Origin: Ulva prolifera
Lineage: Eukaryota; Chlorophyta; Ulvophyceae; Ulvales; Ulvaceae
DNA length: 64,000 nucleotides
Direction of reading: 5' to 3'
Assembly (NCBI GenBank): GCA_023078555.1
Contig: CM041196.1
Coordinates: forward strand, 3,844,001 to 3,908,000
This document shows positions 35,509 through 49,597 of the stretch, piece after piece; the first letter of the stretch is position 1, and each line of letters starts with the position of its first letter. The position numbers and the translations under genes were made by a program. The notes beneath the pieces are model-generated. The model was not told the origin of the DNA and made no database searches. It was given only the letters and a program-made list of their open reading frames with translations.

Positions 35509-38500
35509 AGTCCGTGTGGAGTGACCGAGTCCGTGTGGAGTGTCGGTATGGAGTGTCCGTGTGGAGTGATCGGGTCCGTGTGGAGTGTCCGTGTGGAGTG
35601 ACCGAGTCCGTGTGGAGTGTCCGTATGGAGTGACCGAATCCGTGTGGAGTGTCCGTGTGGAGTGACCGAATCCGTGTGGAGTGACCGAGTCCGTTTGGAG
35701 TGACCGAGTCCGTTTGGAGTGACCGAGTCCGTGCGGAGTGACCGGGTCCCAGTGGAGAGTCCGTGTGGAGTGTCCGTGTGGAGTGACCGAATCCGTGCAG
35801 AGTTTCCGTGTGGAGTGACCGAGTCCGTTGCGGAGTGACCGAGTCCGTGTGGAGTGTCCGTGTGGAGTGACCGAGTCCGTGTGGAGTGTGCGTGTGAGGT
35901 TCCCGTGTGGAGTGACCGAGTCCGTGTGGAGTGTCCGTATGGAGTGACCGAATCCGTGTGGAGTGTCCGTGTGGAGTCACCGAGTCTGTGTGGAGTGCCC
36001 GTGTGGAGTGACCGAGTCCGTGTGGAGTGTCCGTATGGCGTGACCGAATCCGTGTGGAGTGTCCGTGTGGAGTGACCGAGTCCGTGTGGAGTGATCGAGT
36101 CCGTGTGGAGTGTCCGTGTGGAGTGACCGAGTCCGTGTGGAGTGTCCGTATGGAGTGTCCGTGTGGAGTGATCGGGTCCGTGTGGAGTGTCCGTGTGGAG
36201 TGACCGAGTCCGTGTGGAGTGTCCGTGTGGAGTGACTGAGTCCGTGTGGAGTGTCCGTGTGGAGTGACCGAGTCCGTGTGGTGTGTCCGTGTGGAGTGAC
36301 CGAATCCGTGTGGAGTGTCCGTGCGGAGTGACCGGGTCCCAGTGGAGAGTCCGTGTGGAGTGTCCGTGTGGAGTGACCGAGTCCGTGTGGAGTGATCGAG
36401 TCCGTGTGGAGTGTCCGTGTGGAGTGATCGGGTCCGTGTGGAGTCTCCGTGTGGAATGACCGAGTCCGTGTGGAGTGTCCGTATGGAGTGACCGAATCCG
36501 TGTGGAGTGTCCGTGTGGAGTGACCGAGTCCGTGTGGAGTGACCGAGTTCGTGTGGAGTGTCCATGTGGAGTGACCGAGTCCGTGTGGAGTGTACGTGTG
36601 AGGTTCCCGTGTGGAGTGACCGGGTCCTAGTGGAGTGTCCGTATGGAGTGACCGAATCCGTGTGGAGTGTCTGTGCGGAGTGACCGGGTCCCAGTGGAGA
36701 GTCCGTGTGGAGTGTCCGTGTGGAGTGACCGAATCCGTGTGGAGTGTCCGTGTGGAGTGACCGAGTCCGTTGCGGAGTGACCGAGTCCGTGTGGAGTGTC
36801 CGTGTGGAGTGACCGAGTCCGTGTGGAGTGTGCGTGTGAGGTTCCCGTGTGGAGTGACCAAGTCCGTGTGGAGTGTCCGTATGGAGTGACCGAATCCGTG
36901 TGGAGTGTCTGTGCGGAGTGACCGGGTCCCAGTGGAGAGTCCGTGTGGAGTGTCCGTGTGGAGTGACCGAATCCGTGTGGAGTGTCCGTGTGGAGTGACC
37001 GAGTCCGTTGCGGAGTGACCGAGTCCGTGTGGAGTGTCCGTGTGGAGTGACCGAGTCCGTGTGGAGTGTGCGTGTGAGGTTCCCGTGTGGAGTGACCAAG
37101 TCCGTGTGGAGTGTCCGTATGGAGTGACCGAATCCGTGTGGAGTGTCCGTGTGGAGTGACCGAGTCCGTGTGGAGTGTCCGTATGGAGTGACCGAATCCG
37201 TGTGGAGTGTCCGTGTGGAGTCACCGAGTCCGTGTGGAGTGTCCGTGTGGAGTGACCGAGTCCGTGTGGAGTGTCCGTATGGAGTGACCGAATCCGTGTG
37301 GAGTGTCCGTGTGGAGTGACCGAGTCCGTGTGGAGTGTACGTGTGAGGTTCCCGTGTGGAGTGTCCGTGTCCTTGTGGAGTGTCCGTGCGGAGTGTCCGT
37401 GTGGAGTGACCGGGTCCGTGTGGAGTGTCCGTGTGGAGTGACCGAGTCCGTGTGGAGTGTCCGTGTGGAGTGACCGAATCCGTGTGGAGTGTCCGTGTGG
37501 AGTGACCGAGTCCGTGTGGAGTGACCGAGTCCGAGTGGAGTGACCGAGTCCGTGTGGAGTGTCCATATGGAGTGACCGAGTCCGTGTGGAGTGTACGTGT
37601 GAGGTTCCCGTGTGGAGTGACCGGGTCATAGTGGAGAGTCCGTGTGGAGTGTCCGTGTGGAGTGCTTGAGTCCGTGTGGAGTGTCCGTGTGGAGTGACCG
37701 AGTCCGTGTGGTGTGTCCGTGTGGAGTGACCGAATCCGTGTGGAGTGTCCGTGCAGAGTGACCGGGTCCCATTGGAGAGTCCGTGTGGAGTGTCCGTGTG
37801 GAGTGACCGAATCCGTGTGGAGTGTCCGTGTGGAGTGACCGAGTCCGTTGCGGAGTGTCCATGTGGAGTGACCGAGTCCGTGTGAAGTGTACGTGTGAGG
37901 TTCCCGTGTGGAGTGCCCGGGTCCTAGTGGAGAGTCCGTGTGGAGTGTCCGTGTGGAGTGACCGAGTCCGTGTGGTGTGTCCGTGTGGAGTGACCGAATC
38001 CGTGTGGAGTGTCCGTGCGGAGTGACCGGGTCCCAGTGGAGAGTCCGTGTGGAGTGTCCGTGTGGAGTGACCGAATCCGTGTGGAGTGTCCGTGTGGAGT
38101 CACCGAGTCCGTGTGGAGTGACCGAGTCCGAGTGGAGTGACCGAGTCCGTGTGGAGTGTCCATGTGGAGTGACCGAGTCCGTGTGGAGTGTACGTGTGAG
38201 GTTCCCGTGTGGAGTGACCGGGTCATAGTGGAGAGTCCGTGTGGAGTGTCCGTGTGGAGTGCTTGAGTCCGTGTGGAGTGTCCGTGTGGAGTGACCGAGT
38301 CCGTGTGGTGTGTCCGTGTAGAGTGACCGAATCCGTGTGGAGTGTCCGTGCAGAGTGACCAGGTCCCAGTGGAGAGTCCGTGTGGAGTGTCCGTGTGGAG
38401 TGACCGAATCCGTGTGGAGTGTCCGTGTGGAGTGACCGAGTCCGTTGCGGAGTGACCGAGTCCGTGTGGAGTGTCCGTGTGGAGTGACCGAGTCCGTGTG

Positions 38501-39496
38501 GAGTGTGCGTGTGAGGTTCCCGTGTGGAGTGACCGAGTCCGTGTGGAGTGTCTGTATGGAGTGACCGAATCCGTGTGGAGTGTCCGTGTGGAGTCACCGA
38601 GTCCGTGTGGAGTGTCCGTGTGGAGTGACCGAGTCCGTGTGGAGTGTGCGTGTGAGGTTCCCGTGTGGAGTGACCGAGTCCGTGTGGAGTGTCCGTGTGG
38701 AGTGCTTGAGTCCGTGTGGAGTGTCCGTGTGGAGTGACCGAGTCCGTGTGGAGTGTCCGTATGGAGTGACCGAATCAGTGTGGAGTGTCCGTGTGGAATG
38801 ACCGAGTCCGTGTGGAGTGTCCGTGTGGAGTGACCGAATCCGTGTGGAGTGTCCGTGTGGAGTGACCGAGTCCGTGTGGAGTGACTGAGTCCGTTTGGAG
38901 TGACCGAGTCCGTGTGGAGTGTCCATGTGGAGTGACCGAGTCCGTTTGGAGTGTACGTGTGAGGTTCCCGTGTGGAGTGACCGGGTCCTAGTGGAGAGTC
39001 CGTGTGGAGTGTCCGTGTGGAGTGACCGAGTCCGTGTGGAGTGTCCGTGTGGAGTGACCGAATCCGTGTGGAGTGTCTGTGCGGAGTGACCGGGTCCCAG
39101 TGGAGAGTCCGTGTGGAGTGTCCGTGTGGAGTGACCGAATCCGTGTGGAGTGTCCGTGTGGAGTCACCGAGTCCGTGTGGAGTGTCCGTGTGGAGTGACC
39201 GAGTTCGTGTGGAGTGTCCGTGTGGAGTGACCGAGTCCGTGTGGAGTGACCGAGTCCGTGTGGATTTTCCGTGTGGAGTGCCCGAGTCCGTCTGGAGTGT
39301 ACGTGTGAGGTTCCCGTGTGGAGTGACCGGGTCCTAGTGGAGAGTCCGTGTGGAGTGTCCGTGTGGAGTGACCGAGTCCGTGTGGAGTGTCCGTGTGGAG
39401 TGACCGAGTCCGTTGCGGAGTGACCGAGTCCGTGTGGAGTGTCCGTGTGGAGTGACCGAGTCCGTGTGGAGTGTCCGTGTGGAGTCACCGAGTCCG
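35509..39496 (+). repeat. GT-rich satellite, segment 3 (4.0 kb)
   Basis: Same units and orientation as the other blocks. It includes near-copies of segments seen elsewhere in the window, for example the block with GTGCAGAGTTTCC near 35790, which recurs near 63690. No gene. Confidence 0.97.
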
Positions 39497-41839
39497 AGTC
39501 CACTTGCAAACTCTACTTTGGTAAGGGTGACCTCTGCAATGGTGTGCGTTACCTCAACAGCCACAGTGGTGAGCAGCTCAGACCACCATGGCACAGCATT
39601 GAGGCCAGGCCACGGCATGGGTTCAGCTCTCACCATCGTGGCAGCACCAGTGGCTGGAAAGACACAGCTGTGAGCAGCTGTCACGATCATGTAACCTTTA
39701 GGATGCCTCCCTGTTGGTGGCAAACATTGACCACAGAGCGAAGTACTCCAAGCACTAGCTTGCTTGCGAAGCAAGACTGCTGCGGTGGACGGGAGGCTCA
39801 CGCCGCCAAGAGCACATGACAAAAGTCTGCTGAAACAGTCCACAAGGTACTCCATGCTGCAGTTCATGTGCTAGAAAAGGCCCCATGGACGGCAAGCATT
39901 CTGATACGCCATGAGGCATCGATTCGGTACGAAGCCAAAAATGCAGCTAGCAACAGTTAGGTTGCGTGCAGCTCTAGTGCCCACTGAGACTGTTGCGACT
40001 TGCAAAGCTACCGAGCTACAGCGATCAAACCATGCAGTCAGCACAAACAACGTATCTGAAGTTGTCGGTGCCGTCGCACTCGCCTGCGTTACGCACGCAT
40101 TCATCGGCGCAGATTGAACCATGTCAGTCGATGTCGCAAAGCAGATGACTAAGGTGATTGCTGATATTGCTTGAGCGGCATAGCTTGCGCGCATTGACGG
40201 AGGTATTGACGGGCAACAGCACAGCCGTCTTGTTGAAAACGTGGACACGATGGTCCATGACACGCATGCCGAAGTCGTGTGTTCACCAAACGATAAAACC
40301 AAGTGTCTGCTTGTTTAGCATTTCAATGAGCTATAGTCGAGTGATTTGATTGGCGTAATGACCAATGCCTGGAGCACGATCGCATGGCCAATGCTCTGGA
40401 AGTGTGCATGAAATGCTTTTTTCCTGATCAGGTCAGCTTGTACTAACAAATGCGTAAACACTATGACATTGCCACAGGGGCTCCACTTGCCTACAGTCCA
40501 GACATATCCGCTGTCCATGCCAAGGCTGCGGCTCACCGACGCCACGGTCGCGGGAGATGCAAGCGAATGTATGTGCCTGCAGCGTTCACCTCTTCGCCAG
40601 AGCACCGTGACGCTGCTGCACTGTCGATGTGCTGTGAGTGGCGTTGCTTTCTGTTTTTAATTCGACCATTTTGCTCTTCCTGTACGCGCATGCCGTAAGC
40701 AGGCGTTTTGTTTCCAGAGCCAGGCCCGTACGTGCTGCGGCGGCTTCGTCCCGGCATGTACATCTGGCCGAGTTCACTACTTGCGTGAGTCGACCGTGCC
40801 TTTCGATCAGACGAGATCAGAATGACTGGTACGGCGTAGCTGCGCGTACCGCCGTGGATGCTGATCGAAGGACGCCTGGACAAGGATAAAACTCGGCTGA
40901 CAAATACAATCAGGATGGTGCACGCTGAAGTGCCGGTGTGCTCAGCATTTCTTCTGGTGTGTTTCGTGTTCCCCAGCCTAGCGATCACATCTGCTTCACA
41001 GCTGACCGAGCTTGGGAGGTGCAGGGCGTCACGTCGTGCGGAGCTCCAAGTCTGATCTATGCAACATTGCATCTGAGCTGCATGACTGAAATATTGTGTC
41101 AATTGGCAATAGGCCGTGACATCATCATTCTCAAACGTAGCTGCAGTGTTTCATACCTCAAATACGTCCCTAGGGCAACCTGGAGACAAAATTGTAGCAT
41201 TGCTGCTGATGACTTTGGTATGGCCGCAGTGCCACGTACAGTCATATGTCAACGAGTGTGGCGAGCGAGCTGATGGCATGCTGATGTGAAGTGTTCTGTT
41301 ATACTGATGTTTGACTCTGGATGTCACCCTCACCTGCCACCGCAGTCTTTCTAGTACATGGATCAATGAAAATGGCACTGGTGCTGAGTAGCCTAATCTG
41401 ACACGTGGCTGTGTTCCCCCACCACATCTCCCTGTCCATGGCCCCTCAGCTCCAGAGGCCATGGTCGTGACAAGTGACAGTGACATGATAGCATCGTAAC
41501 CTGGGTCGAGGCATGGGGTCATGCCATTGTCAGGCTTCTTAGGTGGTGATGCTGGTGTTTGCCTACATCGGGTCACGGTTGTGTCCACACCAGCGGCTAT
41601 GAAGGACCCACCCCAAGTCCGAAATAAAAGCATGTCAGTGGTCCTTACTCTTGTTGTACTTGCATTGAAAAGACAATTTATCTTGGGATGGGTGCGCCAT
41701 CAGCTGTGCAAATGGTGTTGGTGTGGTTGCATGTGTCAAAACACAGGCACGACCAGAACGCAGCAAGTCTCTACAACTACTACACATTCTAATGCTCTAT
41801 CCCTTCATGCAGCTTCAGTACATTGCAAACACAAACGCG
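39497..41839. other. Element C left part, no convincing gene
   Basis: About 2.3 kb of mixed sequence. Short open frames on both strands overlap each other and show no splice chaining or recognisable motif. Confidence 0.4.
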
Positions 41840-44800
41840 GCCAGCTACAATTCTGCACAGCTTTGTAGCTGCATCGAGTTTTGACATTCTGCAAAGCCAT
41901 GCTGCTCCCTGACAATATTTATAGCAGGGAATGATACTCATCAGGGCCTGATCGCTGCGGGAGGGCGGCCTCAGATCATTGCTACTGGCTGCTGAGCACC
42001 TGGAACTGCCACAATTGTGATACAAGCCTGGAAAGCACATGCAAGGCATCAGGGCAGGACTGATTCAAGCCTACCCCAGCTATCTCACATTCATATGGCA
42101 TAGTCTGTTCAAGTTTGGCTTGATTCACCCTACACTTGTCTATGGCAATGTGTGACTCTGTGCATGAGGAGAGTATTCGGGAAACGCAAACAGCTGCAAT
42201 TCTGCACAGCTTTGTAGCCGCATCGAATTTTGACATTCTGCAAATCCATGCTGCTTCCTGACCATATTTATAGCAGGGAATGATCCTCATCAGGGCCTGA
42301 TCGCTGCGGGAGGGCGGCCTCAGATCATTGCTACTGGCTGCTGAGCACCTAGAACTGCCACAATTGTGATACAAGCCTGGAAAGCACATGCAAGGCATCA
42401 GGGCAGGACTGATTCAAGCCTACCCCAGCTATCTCACATTCATATGGCATAGTCTGTTCAAGTTTGGCTTGATTCACCCTACACTTGTCTATGGCAATGT
42501 GTGACTCTGTGCATGAGGAGAGTATTCGGGAAACGCAAACAGCTGCAATTCTGCACAGCTTTGTAGCCGCATCGAATTTTGACATTCTGCAAATCCATGC
42601 TGCTTCCTGACCATATTTATAGCAGGGAATGATCCTCATCAGGGCCTGATCGCTGCGGGAGGGCGGCCTCAGATCATTGCTACTGGCTGCTGAGCACCTG
42701 GAACTGCCACAATTGTGATACAAGCCTGGAAAGCACATGCAAGGCATCAGGGCAGGACTGATTCAAGCCTACCCCAGCTATCTCACATTCATATGGCATA
42801 GTCTGTTCAAGTTTGGCTTGATTCACCCTACACTTGTCTATGGCAATGTGTGACTCTGTGCATGAGGAGAGTATTCGGGAAACGCAAACAGCTGCAATTC
42901 TGCACAGCTTTGTAGCCGCATCGAATTTTGACATTCTGCAAATCCATGCTGCTTCCTGACCATATTTATAGCAGGGAATGATCCTCATCAGGGCCTGATC
43001 GCTGCGGGAGGGCTGCCTCAGATCATTGCTACTGGCTGCTGAGCACCTGGAACTGCCACAATTGTGATACAAGCCTGGAAAGCACATGCAAGGCATCAGG
43101 GCAGGACTGATTCAAGCCTACCCCAGCTATCTCACATTCATATGGCATAGTCTGTTCAAGTTTGGCTTGATTCACCCTACACTTGTCTATGGCAATGTGT
43201 GACTCTGTGCATGAGGAGAGTATTCGGGAAACGCAAACAGCTGCAATTCTGCACAGCTTTGTAGCCGCATCGAATTTTGACATTCTGCAAATCCATGCTG
43301 CTTCCTGACCATATTTATAGCAGGGAATGATCCTCATCAGGGCCTGATCGCTGCGGGAGGGCGGCCTCAGATCATTGCTACTGGCTGCTGAGCACCTGGA
43401 ACTGCCACAATTGTGATACAAGCCTGGGAAGCACATGCAAGGCATCAGGGCAGGACTGATTCCAGCCTACCCCAGCTATCTCACATTCATATGGCATAGT
43501 CTGTTCAAGTTTGGCTTGATTCACCCTACACTTGTCTGTGGCAATGTGTGACTCTGTGCATGAGGAGAGTATTCGGGAAACGCAAACAGCTGCAATTCTG
43601 CACAGCTTTGTAGCCGCATCGAATTTTGACATTCTGCAAATCCATGCTGCTTCCTGACCATATTTATAGCAGGGAATGATCCTCATCAGGGCCTGATCGC
43701 TGCGGGAGGGCTGCCTCAGATCATTGCTACTGGCTGCTGAGCACCTGGAACTGCCACAATTGTGATACAAGCCTGGAAAGCACATGCAAGGCATCAGGGC
43801 AGGACTGATTCAAGCCTACCCCAGCTATCTCACATTCATATGGCATGGTCTGTTTAAATTTGGCTTGATTTGATTCACCCTACACTTGTCTGTGGCAATG
43901 TGTGACTCTGTGCATGAGGAGAGTATTCGGGATACGCAAACAGCTGCAATTCTGCACAGCTTTGTAGCCGCATCGAATTTTGACATTCTGCAAATCCATG
44001 CTGCTTCCTGACCATATTTATAGCAGGGAATGATCCTCATCAGGGCCTGATCGCTGCTGAAGGGCTGCCTCAGATCATTGCTACTGGCTGCTGAGCACCT
44101 GGAACTGCCACAATTGTGATACAAGCCTGGAAAGCACATGCAAGGCATCAGGGCAGGACTGATTCAAGCCTACCCCAGCTATCTCACATTCATATGGCAT
44201 AGTCTGTTCAAGTTTGGCTTGATTTGATTCACCCTACACTTGTCTGTGGCAATGTGTGACTCTGTGCATGAGGAGAGTATTCGGGAAACGCAAACAGCTG
44301 CAATTCTGCACAGCTTTATAGCCGCATCGAATTTTTACATTCTGCAACTCCATGCTGCTTCCTGGCCATATTTATAGCAGGGAATGATCCTCATCAGGGC
44401 CTGATCGCTGCTGAAGGGCTGCCTCAGATCATTGCTACTGGCTGCTGAGCACCTGGAACTGCCACAATTGTGATACAAGCCTGGGAAGCACATGCAAGGC
44501 ATCAGGGCAGGACTGATTCCAGCCTACCCCAGCTATCTCACATTCATATGGCATAGTCTGTTCAAGTTTGGCTTGATTCACCCTACACTTGTCTGTGGCA
44601 ATGTGTGACTCTGTGCATGAGGAGAGTATTCGGGAAACGCAAACAGCTGCAATTCTGCACAGCTTTGTAGCCGCATCGAATTTTGACATTCTGCAAATCC
44701 ATGCTGCTTCCTGACCATATTTATAGCAGGGAATGATCCTCATCAGGGCCTGATCGCTGCGGGAGGGCTGCCTCAGATCATTGCTACTGGCTGCTGAGCA

Positions 44801-45573
44801 CCTGGAACTGCCACAATTGTGATACAAGCCTGGAAAGCACATGCAAGGCATCAGGGCAGGACTGATTCAAGCCTACCCCAGCTATCTCACATTCATATGG
44901 CATGGTCTGTTTAAATTTGGCTTGATTTGATTCACCCTACACTTGTCTGTGGCAATGTGTGACTCTGTGCATGAGGAGAGTATTCGGGATACGCAAACAG
45001 CTGCAATTCTGCACAGCTTTGTAGCCGCATCGAATTTTGACATTCTGCAAATCCATGCTGCTTCCTGACCATATTTATAGCAGGGAATGATCCTCATCAG
45101 GGCCTGATCGCTGCTGAAGGGCTGCCTCAGATCATTGCTACTGGCTGCTGAGCACCTGGAACTGCCACAATTGTGATACAAGCCTGGAAAGCACATGCAA
45201 GGCATCAGGGCAGGACTGATTCAAGCCTACCCCAGCTATCTCACATTCATATGGCATAGTCTGTTCAAGTTTGGCTTGATTTGATTCACCCTACACTTGT
45301 CTGTGGCAATGTGTGACTCTGTGCATGAGGAGAGTATTCGGGAAACGCAAACAGCTGCAATTCTGCACAGCTTTATAGCCGCATCGAATTTTTACATTCT
45401 GCAACTCCATGCTGCTTCCTGGCCATATTTATAGCAGGGAATGATCCTCATCAGGGCCTGATCGCTGCTGAAGGGCTGCCTCAGATCATTGCTACTGGCT
45501 GCTGAGCACCTGGAACTGCCACAATTGTGATACAAGCCTGGAAAGCACATGCAAGGCATCAGGGCAGGACTGA
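41840..45573 (+). repeat. 349-bp tandem array in element C (about 10.7 copies)
   Basis: The unit is recognisable by CAATTCTGCACAGCTTTG and CTACTGGCTGCTGAGCACC. The first copies repeat at 349 bp. Later copies gain a five-base TTGAT duplication and become 354 bp. A block of three units (1,057 bp, about 43445-44501) is repeated nearly exactly at about 44502-45558, a higher-order duplication. A 138-codon minus-strand frame recurs in each copy, but the unit length is not a multiple of three and each frame is closed by a stop, so I do not call it coding. Confidence 0.95.
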
Positions 45574-48500
45574 TTCATACCACAGTGGTCTGAAATGGAT
45601 TTGCACATGTTCAGGTTTACATGTATGCATGTTTCATGAGGCACATTGAGTGACATTGAGTGAAGCTGTGCTTTTCTATTGTATATGCACAGCCATGCTC
45701 TAGCATGTTTCGTACGACACAACGCATTCAGGCATTCCATCACTTCAACTGGCTTTGGTGTTTTGTGTACATGCCGCGATGGTGCTCTCAGCGATGCTCT
45801 CAACGATCAGATCCGGAAAGAGGGCTGGCTCAAAACACATGGCGCCGGCACTGGATGCAGTTTCTGCAAAGCCTCCAAAATCACTACATCACACCGTGCA
45901 TAAAGCTTTCATGGCCCTGCCAGAGCATGCCGCCTTGTATCTGTGAACAACGTTACATTTGATAGCAATCATGCAGACCACAATCGCTCACAACCCGTTC
46001 ACTACTACTGCTAGTCCAGCTGGTGCCTCAATGGCTTAATGCCTGCATGACTGCCATGACTGCAGTTAGCCACATATGACTCTGCACATGGTGATCCCGG
46101 TTGCACGAATGCCCAGGCCTGTCAGCGATCATAATAGGCCAATGTAGGAATCCGAGATCTGCATGATTCACCCATTTCCTCCACCTGCAAAAGAAAATAT
46201 CATATCATTGAGTTGGTCATCATATACAAGGTCATGCACACGTGTAACATGATCACGGTGTCATCACGGTGTCGAGGCAGCATGATCCAATTTGGAACGG
46301 CGACTCGAATCTATGGCATCAAGCCATTTGCAGACATGCTAAGCATGTGACTGTACCTCATGCAATGGTATTGTGTCTCACATCAGGCCTAGGGGGCTGC
46401 AACGGAGGTAGACATCACCTGTGAGGTCAGCCATCATATGCCCAAATGCCACACTCTTCAGCAGGGCAGGACCGCATACCTCAGAGAATGGCCTCCATCT
46501 TTACTGGCAATGGTTCAGAGATCTCCTCTTGGTTGGTGACCACAGCTTGCATCAGGTGTGTGGCCAGCACGGAGTGCAGCACATGTGTACACAGCTCAGA
46601 CCCACGCAAGCTGTCGACCTATTTTATCGCCAATTCAGCTGTTATATAACGATGGAGAAAGGTTGGCGGAGAAGTACGACGTGCATGCTCAACGATGTAC
46701 ATCATTTTGCACGAGCATCACACATATGATCAGAACTCGCATGACGGCCTTGCACGAAATTGTAATCAGAATGAGATTTACAAATTAGTTCTGATCGTCA
46801 GCGGGCAGCATGCGTCCGGGCGTTCCTGGTGTATGCGGTGCACCCTCCGCCATTTGGCTTGTCGCAGTAATGCGCATGTGGCGCTGGGGTCAATTCGGCG
46901 ATCACGGCAGTGCTGATCGAAGACACACGACCTTTATATGTCAAGAGCAAGGAGTCACGGACGATTGTCCTCTTCCTTGGTACATATCTTCGGGTGTACG
47001 TGGGCTTGGCCGCGGCCCGTTACTACTGCGCAGCCACTCTCCTGCTTACACAAAGCACTAACGCCAAGGGGCAGACTCTCGGATCGTTTGCTGAACTGTG
47101 CAGTCACATTTGATCACTGTTGAGAAGTACATGATAGCTGCAGCGTTTCGTGGTATCCAGTACGTCAGCGTCCTCATTGTTACGCAAGGACTGTTGACCA
47201 CCGCATTACTACAGCTCTGCAAGGGAGCGTCTCACACAGCACAGTAGTGATCATGCAATGTTTCAAGGTTAGTGATGCGGTGCGCCTTCCTCTTCAAGGA
47301 TGTGAGCACCTGCGGATGCTCGACGTGGTGCTGATTGAGCTGTCGCTTCACAAGTACGCCGCAATCTGATCAATGTAAAATGCGCAGATACTGACATGAA
47401 GCTAGCAGCTGCAGGGGGAAGGTCATGTGGGAACCACTCTGAGCTGATGGACGATATATGCACTATTGTTGGACTGTTGTTAGACTACGACCTCTCCATC
47501 GTGTGCAGATGACAACATTTCCTGACTCAAGAATGCTTCAAGAGATTAATTTCTGCTGAACATTTGTCACCGCCAGGTATTGAAGCTGCTCTGCCTGCGC
47601 TGCCTGCAACGGGGTAATGTTTTACCATGCAATGTGAAGCTAAATCCGGACTACATTTGTGACCTGCGAGCGACCGACGGTGCTCCTCACACTGACTTCA
47701 GCTGAGTGCAGGATATTGGTGCAAATCAGGACCGCTCAAAGCCAGGTATGTGCTTTAGTATTGTATCTCCGCCATCTGATTTGGTGTGACTATGCCATGC
47801 ACCTCTATCTGCCAAGAACTCTGGCATGACCAGGCTGCAGAAAACAGTACACATACATAGCCTTCACAGCTGAGCTAGGTTTGTATGTGTGCTCGGATAT
47901 CCGTGATGTGTGTCTTGGGGCCATGCGTGGCATGCGAACGCAGTGCAATCTTCGCTTTGTCATGACTTGAGCTTGCTACGCAATGTTATTGACACATGAT
48001 GAATGCATGCACAGCCAGCCAGCCTTTGTCATCTTCAACGGCTGATATTCTTACCAAAGTGTGCACCTCAATGTGCACCATTGCCTTGCACTGGAACCGG
48101 GTATGATTGCATCCTCACAGCCTCCGACGCGGTGCAGTGAGCAGCGGCACGCAGGAAGGTGAGCCTGCCATGCGCCATTAGCATTGCCACGAGTGGCCAT
48201 GCTAATGGGCATGGCGGGAACACAACAGCCCTGGGTGCCCTGCTGGCCACCAGCATGGGGTGAACCACAACTGGCACCATGATGCATCGCCGGCATGCGC
48301 ACCCACAGTGCAGTGATTGTGAATGAACGCCACCATGATCGTGCACCATCCACTGTGGAATCCCAATTTTGCACACACTCCATGTCGCACATCCAGTATG
48401 CATCGCTGTATACTGTAGAGTGGAATGATTCTGGCTTTCGTGTGATGTCAAGAATCCCGCATGGCTGCCGTTATTTCATAGTGGACACCACTCAGTAATT

Positions 48501-49092
48501 AGATATGGGCGAACATTCTCATGGTGGGGGGGTGGACATTCCATGATGGACCAAAACTGATGCACACCCACAACATTTTCCTAAAAGGTGTGTGCAAGTC
48601 TGGTATACCCATGCCCCAGCATGGGGAATGTTGGTGACTGTTTGTATGAAGGGGTGCAGATAGTCCACAGTGGACCAGAGGTGATGCACACCCAATGTGG
48701 GTTGTAGAGAGGTGTATGCAAGTATGGTCAACCCTTGCCCCAGCATGGAGCCAAACCAATTCACTCTGCCATGGGCTGAGATGGTCTCTGACCCATCATG
48801 GTCAGGCTGCTGACCCTTGTGGACCGCAATTTTAACATGCTGGCCGAACATCTCATGCATGCCAGCGTGGTACTGTATGAGGCTCATGCCACGATGCATT
48901 ATGTAATTTCCAGGGCGATCCCGATGGAAAGTGTGCTATCCACACCGGAATGCCCTGATCCACACTGCCAAAGCCATGCATCCATTGTGTGATCGGCTTG
49001 TCACAACATGGGAGACACACAAAGCCAAGGTGCCGATTCATGAGATCCGTAATGGATTTGATCATGACACAGTGGAAAGGCATGTTGCCTAA
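45574..49092. other. Element C right part, possible coding remnants only
   Basis: Two stretches look mildly protein-like: about 45760-45905 (+), containing DALNDQIRKEGWLKTHGAGTG, and 46910-47113 (+), containing EDTRPLYVKSKESRTIVLF. Neither has a recognised family or a clear exon chain. Around 48555-48755 two imperfect copies of an approximately 115-bp unit end in GCCCCAGCATGG. The rest shows nothing I can support. Confidence 0.3.
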
Positions 49093-49111
49093 CTGCCCTT
49101 TTGTCCTAGTG
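49093..49111 (-). repeat. Element C right terminal repeat
   Basis: On the minus strand it reads CACTAGGACAAAAGGGCAG. A matching left copy is not found, so it is assigned by resemblance to CACTA ends and by the restored satellite unit. Confidence 0.6.
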
Positions 49112-49597
49112 CCGTGTGGAGTGTCCGTATGGAGTGTCCGTGTGGAGTGATCGGGTCCGTGTGGAGTGTCCGTGTGGAGTGACCGAGTCCGTGTGGAGTG
49201 TCCGTATGGAGTGACCGAATCCGTGTGGAGTGTCCGTGTGGAGTGACCGAATCCGTGTGGAGTGACCGAGTCCGTTTGGAGTGACCGAGTCCGTTTGGAG
49301 TGACCGAGTCCGTGTGGAGTGTCCGTATGGAGTGACCAAATCCGTGTGGAGTGTCCGTGTGGAGTGACCGAGTCCGTGTGGAGTGTGCGTGTAAGGTTCC
49401 CGTGTGGAGTGACCGAGTCCGTGTGGAGTGTCCGTATGGAGTGACCGAATCCGTGTGGAGTGTCCGTGTGGAGTCACCGAGTCCGTGTGGAGTGTCCGTG
49501 TGGAGTGACCGAGTCCGTGTGGAGTGTCCGTGTGGAGTGACCGAATCCGTGTGGAGTGTCCGTGTGGAGTGACCGAATCCGTGTGGAGTGTCCGTGT
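49112..49597 (+). repeat. GT-rich satellite, segment 4 (0.5 kb)
   Basis: A short island of the same satellite between elements C and D. Joined to segments 3 and 5 it continues the array in register. Confidence 0.96.

Larger units (their letters stand above)
39497..49111. mobile_element. Insertion C: 9.6-kb CACTA-like element with degraded left end
   Basis: The right end, read outward-in on the minus strand, is CACTAGGACAAAAGGGCAG, a form common at CACTA ends. CCG stands on both sides (39494-39496 and 49112-49114), and joining the flanks there restores a satellite unit. The left edge reads AGTCCACTTGCAAACTC, in which only CACT with a shift of four bases is reminiscent of the right end. No transposase or other convincing gene is visible. 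A large 349-bp tandem array fills the middle. It may be an old or rearranged non-autonomous element. Confidence 0.62.

Noticed and set aside
41982..42398. 138-residue Cys-rich protein repeated across the 349-bp array
   Set aside because: The unit length is not a multiple of three, each frame closes within one unit, and there is no sign of selection on codons.
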